A stretch of 64,000 bases of DNA from Mucilaginibacter lacusdianchii (GCF_009770985.1 NZ_WSRW01000002.1:1178001-1242000); one strand, 5' to 3'. Counted from the stretch's first letter, positions 25,024 through 32,929 are shown. Notes: a model not told the origin generated them from the sequence alone. Numbers and translations: made by a program.

Positions 25024-27024
25024 ATGGAAAACACGAATCATAACGATATCACCAAGAAACTAAACAACGAGGAAGCACACGAAGCCGACCAGCATGCGGC
25101 AGGTGAACATCACCATGATCATGACGAGGAAGACGAAACCCTCAATCTGACCGAAGCCCCCGAGGAGGCAGAAAGCTGGCTCAGCCACTGGCCGCTGCTC
25201 ACCGCCTTACTGATACTGGCCGTCATGCTGACGCTGGAATACGGTTTTAAATACCCGCCGCCTTTTCCGGTAAACCTGATCATTTTTCTGATTGCGTTCG
25301 GGCTTTCCGGCTACAACGTATTGGGTATGGCCTGGCGTAAGGCAAAGCACTTTGATTTCTTTAATGAGTTTTTTCTCATGAGCGTGGCCACGATCGGTGC
25401 ATTCAGCATCGGTTCATACAGTGAAGGTGTAGCCGTTATGGTTTTTTACTCGATTGGTGAATGGTTCCAGGATGCAGCGGTGAACCGCGCAAAGAAAAGC
25501 ATCAAAACGCTGTTGGATATCAGGCCGGATAAAGTAACCGTAATGCGCAACGGGCAGAGCAGTGAAGTTGACCCTAAGACGGTACAGCTCGACGAGATCA
25601 TCCAAGTCAAAGCCGGTGAAAAGGTCGCGTTGGACGGCGAGCTTTATTCTGATGCGGCCAGCTTTAATACCGCAGCGCTGACCGGTGAGAGCAAGCCGGA
25701 CACGAAGCGTAAAGGTGAAAAGGTGCTGGCCGGGATGATCAACCTGGATAAGGTGAGCGAAGTACAAGTTAAAGCTTTATTTAAGGATAGCAAGCTGAGC
25801 CAGATCCTGGAAATGGTACAGGACGCGACCGCGCGCAAGTCTCAAACGCAGCTTTTTATCAGCCGCTTTGCCAAAATCTATACGCCTATTGTTTTTGCCC
25901 TGGCCTTACTGGTTTGTTTTGCGCCTTACTTTTTTGTCGATACCTATAACTTTCACCAGTGGTTTTACCGCGCGTTGGTATTCCTGGTGATCAGTTGCCC
26001 TTGTGCATTAGTCGTATCTATTCCACTGGGCTATTTTGGTGGCATTGGGCTGGCTTCACGAAATGGAATATTGTTTAAAGGCTCTAACTTTTTGGATGTG
26101 ATGACCAAGATCAACACCGTCATTATGGATAAAACAGGAACGCTAACCAAAGGCGTGTTCAAGGTGCAAGAGGTGAAGTCAGATAGTTTAAGCAGTGACG
26201 AGCTGGTTCAAATGGCTGCTGCCATCGAAGCTAACTCCACGCACCCTATAGCCAAAGCCGTTGTGGAGTATGCAGGCGACAAGGCCAAAGATGTGAAAAC
26301 AGAAAACGTCGAGGAAATATCCGGGCATGGTTTAAAAGGTACGGTAAACGGTAAAACTGTACTGGCCGGAAATGCTAAACTTCTCAAAAAATTCGATATC
26401 ATTTATCCTGGCGAAGTGGATAGTTTGGTGGATACGGTGGTCGTACTGGCGGTAGATAACCAGTATGCGGGTTACATAACTATTGCGGACGAGATCAAGG
26501 AAGATGCGAAAGAAGCGATTCAGCGGATGCACAGCCTGAAACTGCAAACGGTGATGCTGTCAGGTGATAAACAGGCCGTAGTAGATAAAGTGGCTAAGTC
26601 TTTAGGCATTGATAAAGCTTTTGGTGATTTGCTGCCGGATGGTAAGGTGGAGAAAGTACAGGGTTTTAAAGATGCAGGCAGCCGGATTGCTTTCGTCGGT
26701 GATGGGGTGAACGATGCGCCTGTGGTGGCCTTGGCCGATGCCGGTATTGCTATGGGCGGTTTGGGCAGTGATGCGACAATTGAAACGGCAGATATCGTGA
26801 TTCAGAATGACCAGCCATCCAAAATTACCACCGCTATCCGGGCAGGAAAAATTACCAACGGGGTTGTATGGCAGAATATCACGATTGCTATGCTGGTTAA
26901 GGTAATTGTACTGATTTTAGGTGCAGGCGGTGTAGCCAACCTTTGGGAAGCCGTAATTGCAGACGTTGGTGTGGCGTTGCTGGCTATTTTAAACGCAGTG
27001 CGGATACAACGGATGAAGTTATAG
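25024..27024 (+). CDS. Zn/Cd/Pb-type P1B-2 ATPase (CadA/ZntA family)
   Basis: A 666-residue pump with a His/Asp/Glu-rich N-terminal tail (HHHDHDEEDE near residues 30-40) instead of a Cys-type HMA domain. The transmembrane triad Cys325-Pro326-Cys327 sits in SCPCALVVSIPLGYFGGIG, the phosphorylated Asp is D369 in DKTGTLT, HP lies in NSTHPIAKA, and GDGVNDAPVVALADAG is the hinge. The end, WEAVIADVGVALLAILNAVRI, contains the Asp of the last helix characteristic of P1B-2 pumps. It completes the divalent-metal module: this ATPase clears Zn(II)/Cd(II) from the cytosol while the RND system carries it out of the cell. It starts 42 bases after the protease gene. Confidence 0.92.
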   Translation: MENTNHNDITKKLNNEEAHEADQHAAGEHHHDHDEEDETLNLTEAPEEAESWLSHWPLLTALLILAVMLTLEYGFKYPPPFPVNLIIFLIAFGLSGYNVLGMAWRKAKHFDFFNEFFLMSVATIGAFSIGSYSEGVAVMVFYSIGEWFQDAAVNRAKKSIKTLLDIRPDKVTVMRNGQSSEVDPKTVQLDEIIQVKAGEKVALDGELYSDAASFNTAALTGESKPDTKRKGEKVLAGMINLDKVSEVQVKALFKDSKLSQILEMVQDATARKSQTQLFISRFAKIYTPIVFALALLVCFAPYFFVDTYNFHQWFYRALVFLVISCPCALVVSIPLGYFGGIGLASRNGILFKGSNFLDVMTKINTVIMDKTGTLTKGVFKVQEVKSDSLSSDELVQMAAAIEANSTHPIAKAVVEYAGDKAKDVKTENVEEISGHGLKGTVNGKTVLAGNAKLLKKFDIIYPGEVDSLVDTVVVLAVDNQYAGYITIADEIKEDAKEAIQRMHSLKLQTVMLSGDKQAVVDKVAKSLGIDKAFGDLLPDGKVEKVQGFKDAGSRIAFVGDGVNDAPVVALADAGIAMGGLGSDATIETADIVIQNDQPSKITTAIRAGKITNGVVWQNITIAMLVKVIVLILGAGGVANLWEAVIADVGVALLAILNAVRIQRMKL

Positions 27025-27046
27025 TGGATGTTGCTATATTCAGCCT

Positions 27047-27382
27047 ATGATAGCAGTTATAAAGTCCATGATTCTATTTGTTGTTGCTGGTCTTTGCGAG
27101 ATCGGCGGTGGTTACCTGATCTGGCAATGGTTAAAGGAAGGAAAGCCATTATGGTATGGTATAGCTGGCGGATTTATACTCGTGCTGTATGGAGTGGTTG
27201 CTACTCTACAAACAGCCAGTTTTGGCAGAGTGTATGCCGCGTATGGCGGTATCTTCATCATGCTTGCTTTGGTTTGGGCCTGGAAGGTCGATGGTTTTAA
27301 GCCGGATAAGTACGATATGATCGGCGCTGCTGTTGCTGTATTAGGTGCCGGAATTATCTTATATATGCCCCGTCAACATTAG
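27047..27382 (+). CDS. YnfA family (UPF0060) small membrane protein
   Basis: A 111-residue protein with four predicted membrane helices in the small-multidrug-resistance-like layout. Family marks are EIGGGYLIWQW in helix 1, LYGVVATLQTASFGRVYAAYGG in the centre and a final helix followed by MPRQH. The substrate is not known for the family. It begins 22 bases after the P1B-2 ATPase gene, so it may share that operon; the ATG at 27068 is an alternative that would cut into helix 1 spacing. A link to metal efflux is only by position. Confidence 0.88.
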   Translation: MIAVIKSMILFVVAGLCEIGGGYLIWQWLKEGKPLWYGIAGGFILVLYGVVATLQTASFGRVYAAYGGIFIMLALVWAWKVDGFKPDKYDMIGAAVAVLGAGIILYMPRQH

Positions 27383-27445
27383 GCCACTTTTAAAAAACAG
27401 TATGTTTTACATAATTTTACTACAATAATAACGTTGATTACAGCA

Positions 27446-27784
27446 ATGAAAGTCTTATCAGTTTTTCTGATCGTCTGTCTGTTTTTCCTTTCTGCTTCGA
27501 GCGGGTGGGTTCAGGCAGCTTCGAAAACTGATCGCCATTCCTGTTGTAAAAAGATGGCTGGTGCCATGAGCTGCCGCTCGGATCATCAAAAGCAAAGAGG
27601 TGATTGTGGTCAGCCAGGTTGTGCTATGATGTTCTCCTGCAGTTTGTGCGGATTTATTCCCGTGCCGGCCGTTATACTTCAGCGCACGTTTGCGTGTTAC
27701 CTGCCGAAACCAGTTGCACCCGTTATAATTGGTGATTTGTCCGCTTACCATCCGTCCAGCTGGAAGCCGCCTAAAGCTTGTTAA
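27446..27784 (+). CDS. Small exported Cys-rich protein with C-terminal WKPPKAC
   Basis: A 112-residue protein (the ATG at 27446 is preferred over an upstream in-frame TTG). A signal sequence ends near VQAAS; the mature part has CCKKMAGAMSC, then CGQPGCAMMFSCSLCG, and the C-terminus is SSWKPPKAC. Its end resembles that of the DUF6660-like protein (SIWQPPRLA). It lies 61 bases before another small Cys-rich gene, and its TAA stop is inside one arm of a perfect 9-bp inverted repeat. No named family is certain. Metal binding outside the cytosol, or control of the downstream gene, is inferred. Confidence 0.65.
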   Translation: MKVLSVFLIVCLFFLSASSGWVQAASKTDRHSCCKKMAGAMSCRSDHQKQRGDCGQPGCAMMFSCSLCGFIPVPAVILQRTFACYLPKPVAPVIIGDLSAYHPSSWKPPKAC

Positions 27785-27838
27785 ATAATCCGAAACAACC
27801 TGACCTTGAGTTTTAACGAATTATTTAAAAGCAAAAAA
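27781..27838 (+). promoter_or_regulatory. Inverted repeat linking the WKPPKAC ORF stop to the next small Cys-rich gene
   Basis: TTAAATAAT at 27781-27789 contains the TAA stop (27782-27784); ATTATTTAA at 27830-27838 is its perfect complement and ends seven bases before the ATG at 27846. The stem is AT-only, so it is weak, but its placement repeats that of the two other such structures in this window. Confidence 0.45.
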
Positions 27839-27845
27839 TACAAAG

Positions 27846-28019
27846 ATGAAAAAAGTAATGTTGAGTGTACTGGCAATCGCTTTTGCCGCAACTTCAGTAA
27901 TGGCTAACAGTAATGCACCTGTTAAAGTAGCGAAAGCAAAACAGGCGACTTGCACCAGCTGTCCTAAAGGACAAAAATGTGCCAAGACAACCTGCACGAA
28001 AGCAGATTGCTGCAAATAA
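27846..28019 (+). CDS. Tiny exported Cys-rich protein
   Basis: A 57-residue protein starting MKKVMLSVLAIAFAATSVMA (signal peptide, cleavage near residue 20). The mature 37 residues hold six cysteines as CTSCPKGQKC, then TTC and DCCK, and are rich in Lys. It resembles a secreted metallothionein-like peptide; I do not recognise a family. It is the last plus-strand gene before a bidirectional terminator and follows the small WKPPKAC protein, so the pair may form a two-gene unit controlled by the structure in between. Confidence 0.6.
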   Translation: MKKVMLSVLAIAFAATSVMANSNAPVKVAKAKQATCTSCPKGQKCAKTTCTKADCCK

Positions 28020-28038
28020 AAAGTAAAGCAATAATGAT

Positions 28039-28072
28039 GAAGCCCCGTACCAATGTGCGGGGCTTCTCTTTT
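28039..28072. terminator. Bidirectional terminator between the plus-strand metal block and the arsenic operon
   Basis: GAAGCCCCG (28039-28047) pairs with CGGGGCTTC (28058-28066), followed by TCTTTT. It lies between convergent genes and overlaps the very end of the minus-strand phosphoesterase gene. Confidence 0.75.
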
Positions 28073-28751
28073 AAAAAGCTTTTCTTAACTGCTCGGCCAG
28101 TTCATTGGGCAAAGGGCTGTCTTCAATAGCGCGTGCCGCTCTCTCTACGTCATAAGGAAATCGTACAATCTCAATACCGACACTGCCGGGTTCAGTTACA
28201 ACACTTTTCTCACCAAGTGTAAGTATAACGTAGCACCCATCAGGGTTACTGTCCTTCGGCTTACCAACCGAACCAGTATTGATTACCTGCTTTCCTCCAA
28301 GTACACGGTGGTAAGGTATGTGCGAGTGCCCGACGCATAAGATATCCGCATTGGCTTCCTCCATCATACCAAGCACATAATCCTCGTCTAGATCTTCGAT
28401 GACATATTCGTTTATGCTTCGGGGGCTGCCATGCGCAAGTACGATGTTCAAGTGATCGGAATTTAACTGGTATTCGAGCCGGACATGCGCAGGTAGTGTA
28501 TTTAAATAAGCCCTGTTGTCATCCGAGATCAATTCGTAAGCATAGCCTTTCACCTTGAGATCATGATTGCCCGCCAGCATTGCTATACCCCGCCTGCGCA
28601 CCTCGTTGATCACCTCGTTCGGCCAGATATGATAGCCGATCAGATCGCCCAAGCAATACACCGCATCTACTTTTTGCTGATCCAGATTTGCCAGGAAAGC
28701 CTCGAATGCCGGCAGGTTGGCATGTACATCAGAAAATAATGCAATTCTCAT
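28071..28751 (-). CDS. Metallophosphoesterase, second copy, in the arsenic operon
   Basis: A 226-residue cytosolic calcineurin-like phosphoesterase of the YfcE/MJ0936 type. Metal-site motifs in order: DVHANLPA (8-15), GDLIGY, GNHD, LAHGSP, GHSHIPYH and NTGSVGKP. It is clearly paralogous to the gene immediately upstream (one base apart) and both end with a similar tail (AIEDSPLPNELAEQLR). It is the last gene of the arsenic operon. Phosphoesterases are found in other Bacteroidota arsenic operons, but the substrate is unknown to me; removal of an arsenylated or phosphorylated metabolite is speculation. Confidence 0.85.
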   Translation of the reverse strand: MRIALFSDVHANLPAFEAFLANLDQQKVDAVYCLGDLIGYHIWPNEVINEVRRRGIAMLAGNHDLKVKGYAYELISDDNRAYLNTLPAHVRLEYQLNSDHLNIVLAHGSPRSINEYVIEDLDEDYVLGMMEEANADILCVGHSHIPYHRVLGGKQVINTGSVGKPKDSNPDGCYVILTLGEKSVVTEPGSVGIEIVRFPYDVERAARAIEDSPLPNELAEQLRKAF

Positions 28752-28752
28752 T

Positions 28753-29511
28753 TCATCCGTTTCTTAGCATGTCCGCATATTCGTTCGGCAGAGGACTTTC
28801 CTCAACGGCTTTGGCCGCTTTTTCGATATCATAATCAAAGCGGATAAACTCTACCTGAATACTATTTTTATCTCTTACCGAACTGTTTTCATCTAGATGA
28901 AGCAGCACGTAACCGCCCCGAGGGTCTTTGTCCTTCGGCTTACCTACACTGCCAATATTGATGGCATGGCGGTATGTGTCGCCGGTAGCTAAAATGCGGT
29001 GATAGGGCTGATGGGTATGCCCGAAGCATAATATGTCCGCATCCGCACCTTCCATAATACGCAGCATGCTTTTTTCATCCCTGTCCTCAAACAGGTACTC
29101 ATTGACTTTGCGGGGGCTGCCATGTACCAAAAGCACGTTCAGCTTGTCACCGCTTAACTGGTATTCTAGACGGATATGCGCAGGTAGGGTACGCAGGTAA
29201 ACCCTTTGCTCGTCCTTCACCACCTCGTTCGTATAGCTGATGGATATTTTACCCATTGCTTTTTCTTCATCGGTTTTATAGGCGCAGCCGCAATCATCAC
29301 TATGTCTGCCGATACCAAAGTCATAGTTGCCCGTAATGCAGGGAATGCCTCGTTTACGGATTTCATCAATGACCTCATTCGGCCAGATATTGTAGCCGAC
29401 CAGATCACCCAGGCAGTAAATGGCATCGGGCTTGCGGGTTTCTACATCGGCAAAGAAAGCTTCCAGTGCCGGAAGGTTGGCGTGTATGTCGGAAAAAAGC
29501 GCAATCTTCAT
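28753..29511 (-). CDS. Metallophosphoesterase, first copy, in the arsenic operon
   Basis: A 252-residue calcineurin-like phosphoesterase with the same motifs as its downstream paralogue: DIHANLPALEAF, GDLVGYNIWP, GNYD (Tyr in place of His), GHTHQPYH and INIGSVGKPKDKDP. It has an insertion of about 20 residues with a possible metal site (DDCGCAY) that the second copy lacks. Its ATG shares one base with the acr3 stop codon, so it is translationally coupled to the arsenite exporter. The GNYD change affects the His that often assists catalysis; since GNYD also occurs in active relatives, activity may be kept. The role in arsenic handling is inferred from linkage. Confidence 0.85.
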   Translation of the reverse strand: MKIALFSDIHANLPALEAFFADVETRKPDAIYCLGDLVGYNIWPNEVIDEIRKRGIPCITGNYDFGIGRHSDDCGCAYKTDEEKAMGKISISYTNEVVKDEQRVYLRTLPAHIRLEYQLSGDKLNVLLVHGSPRKVNEYLFEDRDEKSMLRIMEGADADILCFGHTHQPYHRILATGDTYRHAINIGSVGKPKDKDPRGGYVLLHLDENSSVRDKNSIQVEFIRFDYDIEKAAKAVEESPLPNEYADMLRNG

Positions 29512-30596
29512 TATTCGGCAGCAGTTAAGGGATTGGAGGAATAGTATTTTTTACGGAAATAGAAGGCCAGGTTCACCAGGGCGATCAGGGCAGGAACTTC
29601 AACCAACGGGCCGATAACGCCTGCAAAGGCTTCGCCCGAGTTGATACCGAACACACCGATAGCGACCGCAATTGCGAGTTCAAAATTGTTACCGGTAGCA
29701 GTAAAAGCAATAGAAGTACTCCGGCTGTAGTCAGCGCCGAACCCCTTGCCGATAAAGAAGCTCAACACGAACATGATGGTGAAATAAATCACCAGTGGTA
29801 TAGCGATCCGCACCACATCAAACGGAATCTGAACGATCAGGTGACCTTTCAGGCTGAACATGACTACGATGGTAAAAAGCAGCGCAATCAGGGTGATGGG
29901 TGAAATAACAGGGACGTATTTTTGTTGAAACCATGGTTCCCCTTTCAGGCTGATCAGGGCATAACGGCTGATGATACCGGCAGCAAAGGGAATGCCCAGG
30001 TAGATACCTACAGATTTGGCGATCTCGCCAATGGTGATATTAACCGCCAGTCCTTTCAGGCCGAATAGCGGAGGCAGCACGGTAATAAACAGGTAAGCGT
30101 AAACACTGTACAATAACACTTGGAAAATACTATTCAGAGCAATCAGTCCTGCTGCATACTCCCGGTTACCTTCCGCCAGTTCATTCCAAACGACGACCAT
30201 CGCGATACAGCGGGCCAGGCCGATCAGGATTACGCCCACCATATAAGCCGGATGGTCACGAAGCAAGGTAATCGCTAAGACAAACATCAGTACGGGGCCG
30301 ACAATCCAGTTAAGTATCAGGGAAGCGCTGAGCACCTTGGTGTCTTTAAATACTTCGCCCATCTTCTCGTACTTCACGCGCGCCAATGGCGGGTACATCA
30401 TGAGGATCAATCCGATGGCTAATGGTATATTGGTGGTACCTCTGGAAAAAGAGTTGATAAAGCCGGAGGAAGATGGCAGGAAGTAGCCGAGGGCTACACC
30501 AACCGCCATCGCCAGGAATATCCATAAAGTAAGGTAGCGGTCTAAAAAACCTAACCTTTTGCGTTCTGCCGCAGGGGCACAATTGTTAGCACTCAT
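29511..30596 (-). CDS. acr3: ACR3-family arsenite efflux transporter
   Basis: A 361-residue inner-membrane protein with about ten helices. Family marks: an N-terminal [33 protein letters not shown] with the essential Cys in helix 4, and the conserved [22 protein letters not shown] near the end. ACR3 carriers export As(III) using the proton gradient. It starts two bases after arsC and its stop overlaps the start of the first phosphoesterase by one base, so it is in the middle of a tight operon with the As(V) reductase that supplies its substrate. Confidence 0.95.
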   Translation of the reverse strand: MSANNCAPAAERKRLGFLDRYLTLWIFLAMAVGVALGYFLPSSSGFINSFSRGTTNIPLAIGLILMMYPPLARVKYEKMGEVFKDTKVLSASLILNWIVGPVLMFVLAITLLRDHPAYMVGVILIGLARCIAMVVVWNELAEGNREYAAGLIALNSIFQVLLYSVYAYLFITVLPPLFGLKGLAVNITIGEIAKSVGIYLGIPFAAGIISRYALISLKGEPWFQQKYVPVISPITLIALLFTIVVMFSLKGHLIVQIPFDVVRIAIPLVIYFTIMFVLSFFIGKGFGADYSRSTSIAFTATGNNFELAIAVAIGVFGINSGEAFAGVIGPLVEVPALIALVNLAFYFRKKYYSSNPLTAAE

Positions 30597-30598
30597 AT

Positions 30599-31018
30599 TT
30601 ATACATTAATATGCTGACTGACAAAATCAGCGGCGTAGGTTTTAATCATATCCCGAACTCTTCTGAACTTACTCATGATTTCTTCGGGTGTACCCGTGGC
30701 GTTGGCAGGGTCAGGAAAGTTCTGGTGAAACCGCTCTACGTTGCCGGGGAAGTAAGGACATGCCTCGTTAGCATTATCGCAAACGGTAATTACATAATCA
30801 AACGGAATTGACAGGTATTCGTCAACGTGATTGGAGGTATGCCCGGAGATATTCAAATGATCTTCGGCCATGACCTGTACCGCTTTTGGGTTGACGCCAT
30901 GCGTTTCTATACCCGCGCTGTAAACAGCCGCTTTATCCCCTGCAAAGTACCTTAAATAACCTTCGGCCAGTTGGCTCCGGCAACTGTTGCCGGTACAGAG
31001 CACTAAAATATTTTTCAT
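30599..31018 (-). CDS. arsC: Arsenate reductase, low-molecular-weight phosphatase type
   Basis: A 139-residue cytosolic protein. The phosphatase-like active loop is CTGNSCRS (Cys8 to Ser15), and a later redox Cys pair is at VCDNANEAC (about residues 80-88), the pattern of thioredoxin-coupled ArsC enzymes. It reduces As(V) to As(III), which the ACR3 carrier encoded two bases downstream removes. It follows the acetyltransferase gene by 31 bases. Length and motifs are normal for the family. Confidence 0.94.
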   Translation of the reverse strand: MKNILVLCTGNSCRSQLAEGYLRYFAGDKAAVYSAGIETHGVNPKAVQVMAEDHLNISGHTSNHVDEYLSIPFDYVITVCDNANEACPYFPGNVERFHQNFPDPANATGTPEEIMSKFRRVRDMIKTYAADFVSQHINV

Positions 31019-31049
31019 GTTATATTGTTACTTATTTATTCTTAGCTAA

Positions 31050-31547
31050 TCAATCAACGCCAACCACGTGACTTCGTCGTTCCAGTAAGTAAACATCTCG
31101 CCATACGCCATACTGTTTGGCCAGGCGTTCGCGGTACCCGATGATACGGAAACCCAGTTTTGTATGCAGGTTGACGCTGGCCTCGTTCTCAGGAAAAATT
31201 CCGGCCTGTAGTGTCCATATGCCTGATCTTTCACTTTCTGTAATCAGATGCTGAAGCAGCTTTAACCCTACTTTCTGACCCCTGAAACTTTGGCCGACAT
31301 AGACGCTCACTTCAGCAACCCCGGCATATACACAACGACCTGACACCGGCGTAAGGGCCACCCATCCCGCGATTTCACCTTTCTCTGTAGCAGCTACAAA
31401 GCGCAGGGTTGGTAAATGACCGTTATTCCAGTCTTCCCACGATGGCGCATCAGTTTGAAAGGTCGCCTGACCGGTGGCGATACCTTCCAGATAAATCCGT
31501 TCAACATCCGGCCAGTGCTCAGGCTGTAATATTTTGATGTCTATCAT
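31050..31547 (-). CDS. arsN1: GNAT acetyltransferase, ArsN1-like
   Basis: A 165-residue GNAT enzyme. The N-terminal signature YLEGIATGQATFQTDAPSWEDW and the acetyl-CoA loop VGQSFRGQKVGLKLLQ are those of the phosphinothricin/arsinothricin acetyltransferase group. Within an arsenic operon the likely role is ArsN1: N-acetylation, and so inactivation, of the antibiotic arsinothricin. It lies between the DUF6428 gene (10 bases) and arsC (31 bases). The substrate is inferred from the operon; phosphinothricin or methionine sulfoximine are alternatives. Confidence 0.8.
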   Translation of the reverse strand: MIDIKILQPEHWPDVERIYLEGIATGQATFQTDAPSWEDWNNGHLPTLRFVAATEKGEIAGWVALTPVSGRCVYAGVAEVSVYVGQSFRGQKVGLKLLQHLITESERSGIWTLQAGIFPENEASVNLHTKLGFRIIGYRERLAKQYGVWRDVYLLERRSHVVGVD

Positions 31548-31557
31548 TACATCCTGA

Positions 31558-32115
31558 CTAGCAGCAGCCGGAACCTGGCGTGCAGCTTGGCGCTTCAGCT
31601 ACCAGATTCTTAAATTGAATTTTGGGCTTAACTTCCACTGCTGGCGTACAACATTCTTCCCCTTTTTCATTGGTGCCGCAGCTACCGCCACGAGTGATCG
31701 CTTTACATTCAACAGCATCCGGACGAAGATCTACGATCAGATTTTCACCGTCTACAACTAATTCTTTTGGCAACATCTGTCGGGTATCAAACTGGGCGTT
31801 GCCAAACTCGATCTTCACTATGGCGTTAGGATTAAGCGGCAGTGCTTTTTCCACCAGTTCAACGATAGACAACGCTTTGCGTACTTTCATTGAGCGCAGT
31901 TGCTGTTCTTCTTCAGGTACCCATAATTGAACAATAACCTCAGTCCAGGCATTCATGACACCACCGCAATCAACGGAGGTGATGGGAGCTTGTTTGATTT
32001 CAGTGATATGGTAGGAAGCCTCTACCCAAGTGTTTTCGGCATATTGAAATTGCAGGTCTAAAGTCGGATTAGCCTGTAATTGTTCTTTAAAAGATTGCCA
32101 TTTCAACGTTTCCAT
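31558..32115 (-). CDS. DUF6428 family protein with Cys-rich tail
   Basis: A 185-residue cytosolic protein. The first 130 residues contain VDCGGVMNAWTEVIVQLW and a strand-rich core; the last 60 carry CGTNEKGEECC and the C-terminal SCTPGSGCC. These cysteines suggest As(III) or thiol chemistry. The family is common right behind arsR in Bacteroidota arsenic operons, and its function is not known to me. It begins 55 bases after arsR and has its own ArsR-like palindrome upstream at 32137-32152. Confidence 0.8.
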   Translation of the reverse strand: METLKWQSFKEQLQANPTLDLQFQYAENTWVEASYHITEIKQAPITSVDCGGVMNAWTEVIVQLWVPEEEQQLRSMKVRKALSIVELVEKALPLNPNAIVKIEFGNAQFDTRQMLPKELVVDGENLIVDLRPDAVECKAITRGGSCGTNEKGEECCTPAVEVKPKIQFKNLVAEAPSCTPGSGCC

Positions 32116-32136
32116 AAGGTGTTATATTAATGGTTT

Positions 32137-32152
32137 ATTGCAATATTGCGAT
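32137..32152 (-). promoter_or_regulatory. Second ArsR-type operator, between arsR and the DUF6428 gene
   Basis: ATTGCAATATTGCGAT is a near-perfect palindrome (core GCAATATTGC) and differs by one base from the site before arsR (ATTGCAATATTACGAT, 32510-32525). It lies 22 bases upstream of the DUF6428 start, so ArsR may also control the operon from inside. Confidence 0.6.
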
Positions 32153-32170
32153 GTTTGTATCTAAATTTTT

Positions 32171-32500
32171 TTAACAGCAGGATTGGGGTGCAGAGTACAG
32201 GTTAAAAAAACTGTTAAGCTGACCTTGCAACAGCGCCCAGGCTTTCGGCTCGATGCAGTAGCAAACGCTTACCCCTTCAATAGTGCCTTGTATCAACCCT
32301 GCATTTTTGAGTTCTTTGAGGTGTTGGGAAATGGTGGCTTGTGCCAGGCCCAGTTCCTCGACCAGATCACCACAGATACACGCATTCGCTTTGATGATCT
32401 GTTCCAGTATAGCGATACGGGCAGGATGCGCGATAGCTTTAAGCATAACCGCCAACCTGTTTTGTTCTTCTGTAAATATTTCTGTTTTGGTAAGTCCCAT
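32171..32500 (-). CDS. arsR: ArsR/SmtB-family arsenic-responsive repressor
   Basis: A 109-residue winged-helix repressor. The segment AIAHPARIAILEQI is the dimer and first helix region, NACICGDLVEELG provides the metal-site cysteines (C-x-C plus further thiols) and LAQATISQHLKELKNAGLI is the recognition helix. It ends in CC. On binding As(III) it should leave its operator and release the downstream operon of seven genes. It lies directly downstream of a promoter that overlaps a palindromic site. All genes from here to 28071 run the same way with short gaps. Confidence 0.94.
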   Translation of the reverse strand: MGLTKTEIFTEEQNRLAVMLKAIAHPARIAILEQIIKANACICGDLVEELGLAQATISQHLKELKNAGLIQGTIEGVSVCYCIEPKAWALLQGQLNSFFNLYSAPQSCC

Positions 32501-32503
32501 AAT

Positions 32504-32545
32504 TAATACATTGCAATATTACGATTAATGTATTAGATATGCAAA
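32504..32545 (-). promoter_or_regulatory. arsR promoter with overlapping ArsR operator
   Basis: On the minus strand TTTG (32542-32545) and TAATATTG (32514-32521) are 20 bases apart, close to the Bacteroidota -33/-7 layout. The palindrome ATTGCAATATTACGAT (32510-32525) covers the -7 box, and a 9-bp perfect inverted repeat TAATACATT/AATGTATTA (32504-32512, 32527-32535) encloses it. Repressor binding here would block transcription. Confidence 0.65.
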
Positions 32546-32761
32546 ACTTTGTAAAGAATTTCAAAGCATTGGATATAGTAACGAAAACGTTCTTTTTTGT
32601 TACTGTTTTATTATATTGAAGCTTAGTCATATATTACTTACTTATACGGTAAAGAAATTCCGTTATGAAATCAAAATCAGTAAATATAGATGTAAATGAG
32701 TATTGTAACTATTTATGCGACGTTCTCCAATTTACTGTTTGTTACGTATTAGTACGTTTTT

Positions 32762-32929
32762 CTATAACCTCTTCTTTATAATCCGCCTTACAAACCATAT
32801 CCAAACTCCAAAACCTATTAAGAATGCAGGTAATTTATTCTCGAGTGTTAATGCACACAAAAATGCACCTGTACTAACGATACAGGTTAGACATAATAAC
32901 AATAAAATTCTCATAATCACAATTTTCAT
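32762..32929 (-). CDS. Tiny membrane protein overlapping the integrase stop codon
   Basis: A 55-residue frame beginning MKIVIMRILLLLCLTCIVSTG and ending RRIIKKRL. It has two hydrophobic segments (about 5-27 and 33-46) and a basic tail. Its ATG overlaps the integrase TGA stop as ATGA, a typical coupling arrangement. I do not recognise it. Coupling and clean membrane-protein composition support a real gene, but its short length leaves doubt; it does not look like an excisionase. Confidence 0.45.
   Translation of the reverse strand: MKIVIMRILLLLCLTCIVSTGAFLCALTLENKLPAFLIGFGVWIWFVRRIIKKRL

Noticed and set aside
27821..28015. Minus-strand frame of 64 codons
   Set aside because: Antisense to the tiny Cys-rich protein at 27846-28019, which has a signal peptide and a structured upstream junction.
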